Below, piece after piece: positions 60,921 through 64,000 of a stretch of 64,000 nucleotides of DNA (position 1 is its first letter; each line of letters starts with the position of its first letter). The stretch covers positions 620,001 through 684,000 of the forward strand of contig JADKFU010000004.1 in NCBI GenBank assembly GCA_016717285.1, in the 5' to 3' direction. The notes under the pieces were generated by a model. The model worked only from the letters and a program-made list of their open reading frames with translations, searched no databases and was not told where the DNA came from. This stretch comes from Chitinophagaceae bacterium (GTDB lineage: Bacteria > Bacteroidota > Bacteroidia > Chitinophagales > UBA10324). The translations under genes were made by a program, and so were the position numbers.

Positions 60921-62312
60921 ATGACAGTTGAGCAACTTTACACCAATTGCCTTTCTGAAGCGGCTTATTTTATTGAATCAAATGGCGAAGCTGCTGTAAT
61001 TGATCCTTTAAGGGATTATCAGGCTTATATTGCATTGGCCGCTCAAAAGGGAGTTACCATTAAGTATATTTTCGAAACGCACTTTCATGCCGACTTCGTT
61101 TCTGGTCATATAGACCTTGCTAACAAAACAGGAGCTCCAATAATATACGGACCTGAAACTGTAACGAACTATCCGGTTACCGTTGCGGCAAATCACCAAC
61201 ATTTTAAGATTGGAGCAATTGAAATTGAAGTGATGCATACACCAGGACATACTCCTGAATCTACCTGCTATTTGTTGCGCGATGAATCCGGAGAACCGCA
61301 TTGCATTTTTACAGGAGACACATTATTTGTTGGTGATGTAGGAAGGCCGGATTTATTTGGCGCCACTATTACCAAAGAAGAGATGGCTTCACGTATGTTT
61401 GATTCGCTGAATGAAGTGAAAAAATTACCCGATCATGTAATTGTGTATCCGGCTCACGGGCCAGGCTCGTCCTGCGGAAAAAATATTGGAAAAGAAACCT
61501 GGAGCACAATAGGAGTTCAGAAAAAGTTGAATTACGCATTGCAGGATCTGTCAAGGGACGAGTTTATAAAAGCAATTACTTCAGGTCTCTCGAAGCCGCC
61601 GCAATATTTTCCATTGAATGCCAGGATCAACAGGCTGGGCTATTCATCGCTGGATGATGTTTTACAAAAAAGCATGCGCCCAATGACTGCAGAAGAATTT
61701 GCCGTTGAAATGAAAAAAGGAACGCTGGTGATCGATACGCGCCACGAAAATATTTTTGAAAAGGGATTTGTTCCCGGTTCAATATTTATCGGATTGAATG
61801 GAAGGTTTGCAGAATGGGTAGGTACCTTAATCAGTATGGATGAACCTGTTTTACTGGTAACAGAAACAGGCAAAGAAGAGGAAACCATTATTCGCATGGC
61901 AAGAGTGGGATACGACAATGTAATTGGCTTTCTGGAAGGCGGGTTTGATGCATGGAAGGACGCGGGTAAAGAATTTGACATGGTGATTTCAATAGATGCA
62001 GATGAGTTTAACCTCGACTATAAACATGATGATTTACGCGTAGTTGATGTGCGTAAAGAAAGTGAATATGAGTCCGGTCATGTTGCAGGTGCTGTGAATG
62101 TTGTGCTCCAACAACTGGACGAACAGGTAAGCAAGCTGGAGGATAAAGAAGAAGCCCTGTATGTTCACTGCCTCGGTGGTTATCGTTCTATGATTGCGGC
62201 ATCGCTGCTCAAACGGAAGGGTTATCATCAACTGAAAAATATTACAGGAGGCTGGCAGGCAATTTCCAAAACAGACGTTGCAATTGAATTGCCCAAATTT
62301 TCTGTCTCCTGA
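60921..62312 (+). CDS. Persulfide dioxygenase-type MBL protein fused to two rhodanese domains
   Basis: Encodes 463 residues. Residues 1-240 form a metallo-beta-lactamase domain: H54-F-H56-A-D58 in 'THFHADFVSGH', 'MHTPGHTPEST', 'GDTLFVGDVGRPDL' and 'YPAHGPGSSCG', the pattern of ETHE1/persulfide dioxygenases. Residues about 255-355 are a rhodanese domain lacking the catalytic Cys ('LLVTETGKEEE'), and residues about 365-455 an active-type rhodanese with C417 in 'YVHCLGGYRS'. The enzyme should oxidise glutathione-type persulfide or other low-molecular-weight persulfides and transfer sulfane sulfur. It is preceded by two ArsR genes. Confidence 0.92.
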   Translation: MTVEQLYTNCLSEAAYFIESNGEAAVIDPLRDYQAYIALAAQKGVTIKYIFETHFHADFVSGHIDLANKTGAPIIYGPETVTNYPVTVAANHQHFKIGAIEIEVMHTPGHTPESTCYLLRDESGEPHCIFTGDTLFVGDVGRPDLFGATITKEEMASRMFDSLNEVKKLPDHVIVYPAHGPGSSCGKNIGKETWSTIGVQKKLNYALQDLSRDEFIKAITSGLSKPPQYFPLNARINRLGYSSLDDVLQKSMRPMTAEEFAVEMKKGTLVIDTRHENIFEKGFVPGSIFIGLNGRFAEWVGTLISMDEPVLLVTETGKEEETIIRMARVGYDNVIGFLEGGFDAWKDAGKEFDMVISIDADEFNLDYKHDDLRVVDVRKESEYESGHVAGAVNVVLQQLDEQVSKLEDKEEALYVHCLGGYRSMIAASLLKRKGYHQLKNITGGWQAISKTDVAIELPKFSVS

Positions 62313-62450
62313 TATTTACCCGAATTAATATCGGGTTATAAATTCACTTCTCGTTGTCGTATTCCCAAAGAGATTTGTCATGCGTTCAATTCTTATGAAT
62401 TGATGTAGGTTGCCCTGGACTTTTGTATCTTATGCAAAGAATAATATTTC

Positions 62451-64000
62451 ATGAGCAAAAAAACAAAACGGCGTATCAGAAATGTAGTGCTGGCGATTAT
62501 TGCTTTATTGCTATTGTCTGTTGCAGGAGGGTATGTGCTTGCACAGGTTTACAAGAAAGAAATCCTGGAAGCCGTAAATAAATCGGTGAATGAAAAAATC
62601 AGCGGGAAACTTGAGATTAAGGATATTGAATTCGCCATATTCAATCACTTTCCCAGTTTTTCACTGACACTGGAAGAAGCTGTACTCCGTGACTCTATGT
62701 ATCCTGTTCATGGAGTGGAATTATTTCATGCAGAAAAAATTGTTCTTGAAATCGAGTTAAGCAAACTCCTGAGAGGTGAAGTGAATCTGCGAAGTATCAC
62801 TATCACGAATGCGACGGTTTCGCTGGTTAAAATGAAGAATGGTTACAGCAATACCAGCATTATCAGGAAAAATACAGCACCTAAAGAAACGGATACTAAG
62901 TCATCACTCACCGCTACCATTGATAAAGTGTTTCTGAAAAATGTTGAGTTCAGCATGGTGGATTCCACAAAGAATAAATGGTTCAGGATTGGTTTTAAAG
63001 ATGTGGGTCAGACTTTAAACATAACGCCGGAACATGTTAAATCAAAGTTGATTGGAACGATCTATTTCGGAGGACTGGCATTTAATGCAGATAAGGGAAG
63101 TTACTTAACGAACAAAACGGTTCACGTTAAATTATTCCTTGACTTTAATATTCCTGAAAAGCAATTGCAGATTAAATCCTCTACGCTGGAAATTGATAAA
63201 AACAATCTATTAGTCCGTGGCAGTTTTGCTTTCGGCGATACGTCACAAATGCACCTTGAAATAGATGCGCCAAGTATTACCGTGAAGCAGGCCAATTCTA
63301 TTGTAACTCAACACATAGCTTCTAAGCTGCTTGCATTTAATTTTGAAAAGCCACTGACAGCCGCTATCAGAATTAATGGAAGGTTATATCCGGGCAGTAA
63401 ACCTGCCGTAGATGTATTCTTCAAAACAGATGAGAATGTATTGATTATGAAAACCAAAACATTTACGGAGGTGAGTGCTTTAGGTTGGTTTCTGAATCAT
63501 GTGGATTCCACGCAGATTAATGATGATCATAATTCACAGGTTATTTTGTCGAGATTTAACGCATCTCTATATGGCATTCCCTTACGATCGCAGGTTACCA
63601 TTACAGATCTTATAAAACCGCACTTGCTGATGGAAGCAAAGGTAAATATGGCGTTGGAAGATATAAACGGAATTGTGGATACATCAAAGTTTGTTTTTAG
63701 CAGCGGACAGCTTGATGTTTCATTTAATTATGATGGCAAGCTGGTGGATTATGTTGATACTGTGAATCACCTTTTCCTGGCCAAAGTTAAAGGCCGGGTA
63801 AAGTTGAGTGATGCAAATTTATTGTATGTGCCTCATGGGTTTGAATTTTCAGCTGTGAATGCAAACATGACTTTCGGAGATTCGCTGTTAAATATCGACG
63901 AGCTTCGAATGAAGATCAACGACAATGCAATCAGTGTAACGGGGCAGATTATTCAATTTATCCCCTTCTTATTTGTTCCCGGACGATCACTGTTTGCAAA
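62451..64000 (+). CDS. AsmA-like inner-membrane protein, N-terminal part (cut by window edge)
   Basis: The frame is open from the ATG at 62451 to the window end, at least 516 codons. A basic start (SKKTKRRIRN) and one membrane span (about 12-34) are followed by a long beta-rich chain: 'KLEIKDIEFAIFNHFPSFSL', 'AEKIVLEIELSKLLRGEVNLRSITITNATVSL' (split) with repeated amphipathic strands. This is the AsmA/DUF3971-type architecture of proteins thought to carry phospholipid between membranes. The C-terminus is outside the window. Confidence 0.85.
   Translation, partial: MSKKTKRRIRNVVLAIIALLLLSVAGGYVLAQVYKKEILEAVNKSVNEKISGKLEIKDIEFAIFNHFPSFSLTLEEAVLRDSMYPVHGVELFHAEKIVLEIELSKLLRGEVNLRSITITNATVSLVKMKNGYSNTSIIRKNTAPKETDTKSSLTATIDKVFLKNVEFSMVDSTKNKWFRIGFKDVGQTLNITPEHVKSKLIGTIYFGGLAFNADKGSYLTNKTVHVKLFLDFNIPEKQLQIKSSTLEIDKNNLLVRGSFAFGDTSQMHLEIDAPSITVKQANSIVTQHIASKLLAFNFEKPLTAAIRINGRLYPGSKPAVDVFFKTDENVLIMKTKTFTEVSALGWFLNHVDSTQINDDHNSQVILSRFNASLYGIPLRSQVTITDLIKPHLLMEAKVNMALEDINGIVDTSKFVFSSGQLDVSFNYDGKLVDYVDTVNHLFLAKVKGRVKLSDANLLYVPHGFEFSAVNANMTFGDSLLNIDELRMKINDNAISVTGQIIQFIPFLFVPGRSLFA

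Noticed and set aside
62318..62336. ACCCGA / TCGGGT hairpin after the MBL-rhodanese gene as a terminator
   Set aside because: Only six pairs and no T-run follows on either strand.
1..64000. Mobile elements, CRISPR arrays, tRNA or rRNA genes
   Set aside because: I saw no transposase or integrase, no regularly spaced repeats and no cloverleaf-like segment with a CCA end; a covariance search could still reveal a small RNA.

Overview
The window looks like chromosome from a member of the Bacteroidota, probably close to the Chitinophagales or Saprospirales. Supporting signs are a fused CcoN-CcoO oxidase subunit, a one-haem CcoP, a Sec/lipoprotein-type (clade II-like) NosZ, a DUF4175 protein, many small lipoproteins and promoter boxes of the Bacteroidota form TTTG-N19/20-TAnnTTTG. 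I see no phage, insertion sequence, CRISPR array, tRNA or rRNA. Base composition and coding style look even throughout.

Layout. 1-6.2 kb: the start of an alpha-2-macroglobulin-like lipoprotein (cut by the left edge), ACMSD, an alpha/beta hydrolase, an omega-amidase and small unknown genes. 6.2-25.3 kb: a respiratory island. On the minus strand lies a nitrous oxide reductase operon (cytochrome c, nosZ, a membrane-domain/NosL fusion, nosD, nosF, nosY), followed by a PAS histidine kinase and a response regulator whose output domain is a Crp/Fnr module. On the plus strand lies the cbb3 oxidase operon (ccoI, ccoS, ccoNO, ccoQ-like, ccoP, ccoG, ccoH, a SafE-like membrane protein). 25.3-37.5 kb: VOC protein, cyclophilin, two peptide-ABC permeases, frr, radical SAM protein, nadA and small genes. 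37.5-44 kb: a minus-strand cluster of DUF4175, an RsbW-like ATPase, ybeY and mnmG. 44-52.4 kb: a helical-repeat protein, a saccharopine-dehydrogenase-like protein, an LpxD-like acyltransferase, an iodotyrosine-deiodinase-like flavoprotein, two HAD proteins and a TMTC-like TPR protein. 52.5-60 kb: rho, rpmH-rnpA-yidD-ctpA, an M28 peptidase split by a frameshift, and tsaB. 60-64 kb: two paralogous ArsR repressors, a persulfide-dioxygenase/rhodanese fusion and the start of an AsmA-like protein.

The most striking observation is a shared 14-bp inverted repeat, (A/T)TGA(C/T)-N4-(A/G)TCA(A/T), upstream of five transcription units of the respiratory island: the unknown gene at 6182, the kinase/regulator pair, the cytochrome c-nosZ operon, ccoI, and ccoS-ccoNO. 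At four of the five promoters it occurs as two copies whose centres are exactly 22 bp apart, i.e. two helical turns. One of these four pairs has a degenerate second copy. The receiver-Crp fusion in the same island keeps the E-xxx-R recognition-helix residues that read TGA half-sites in Crp/Fnr proteins, so it is the natural candidate to bind them. Together these suggest a dedicated two-component system controlling both N2O reduction and high-affinity O2 respiration, with a 137-residue unknown protein as an additional target.
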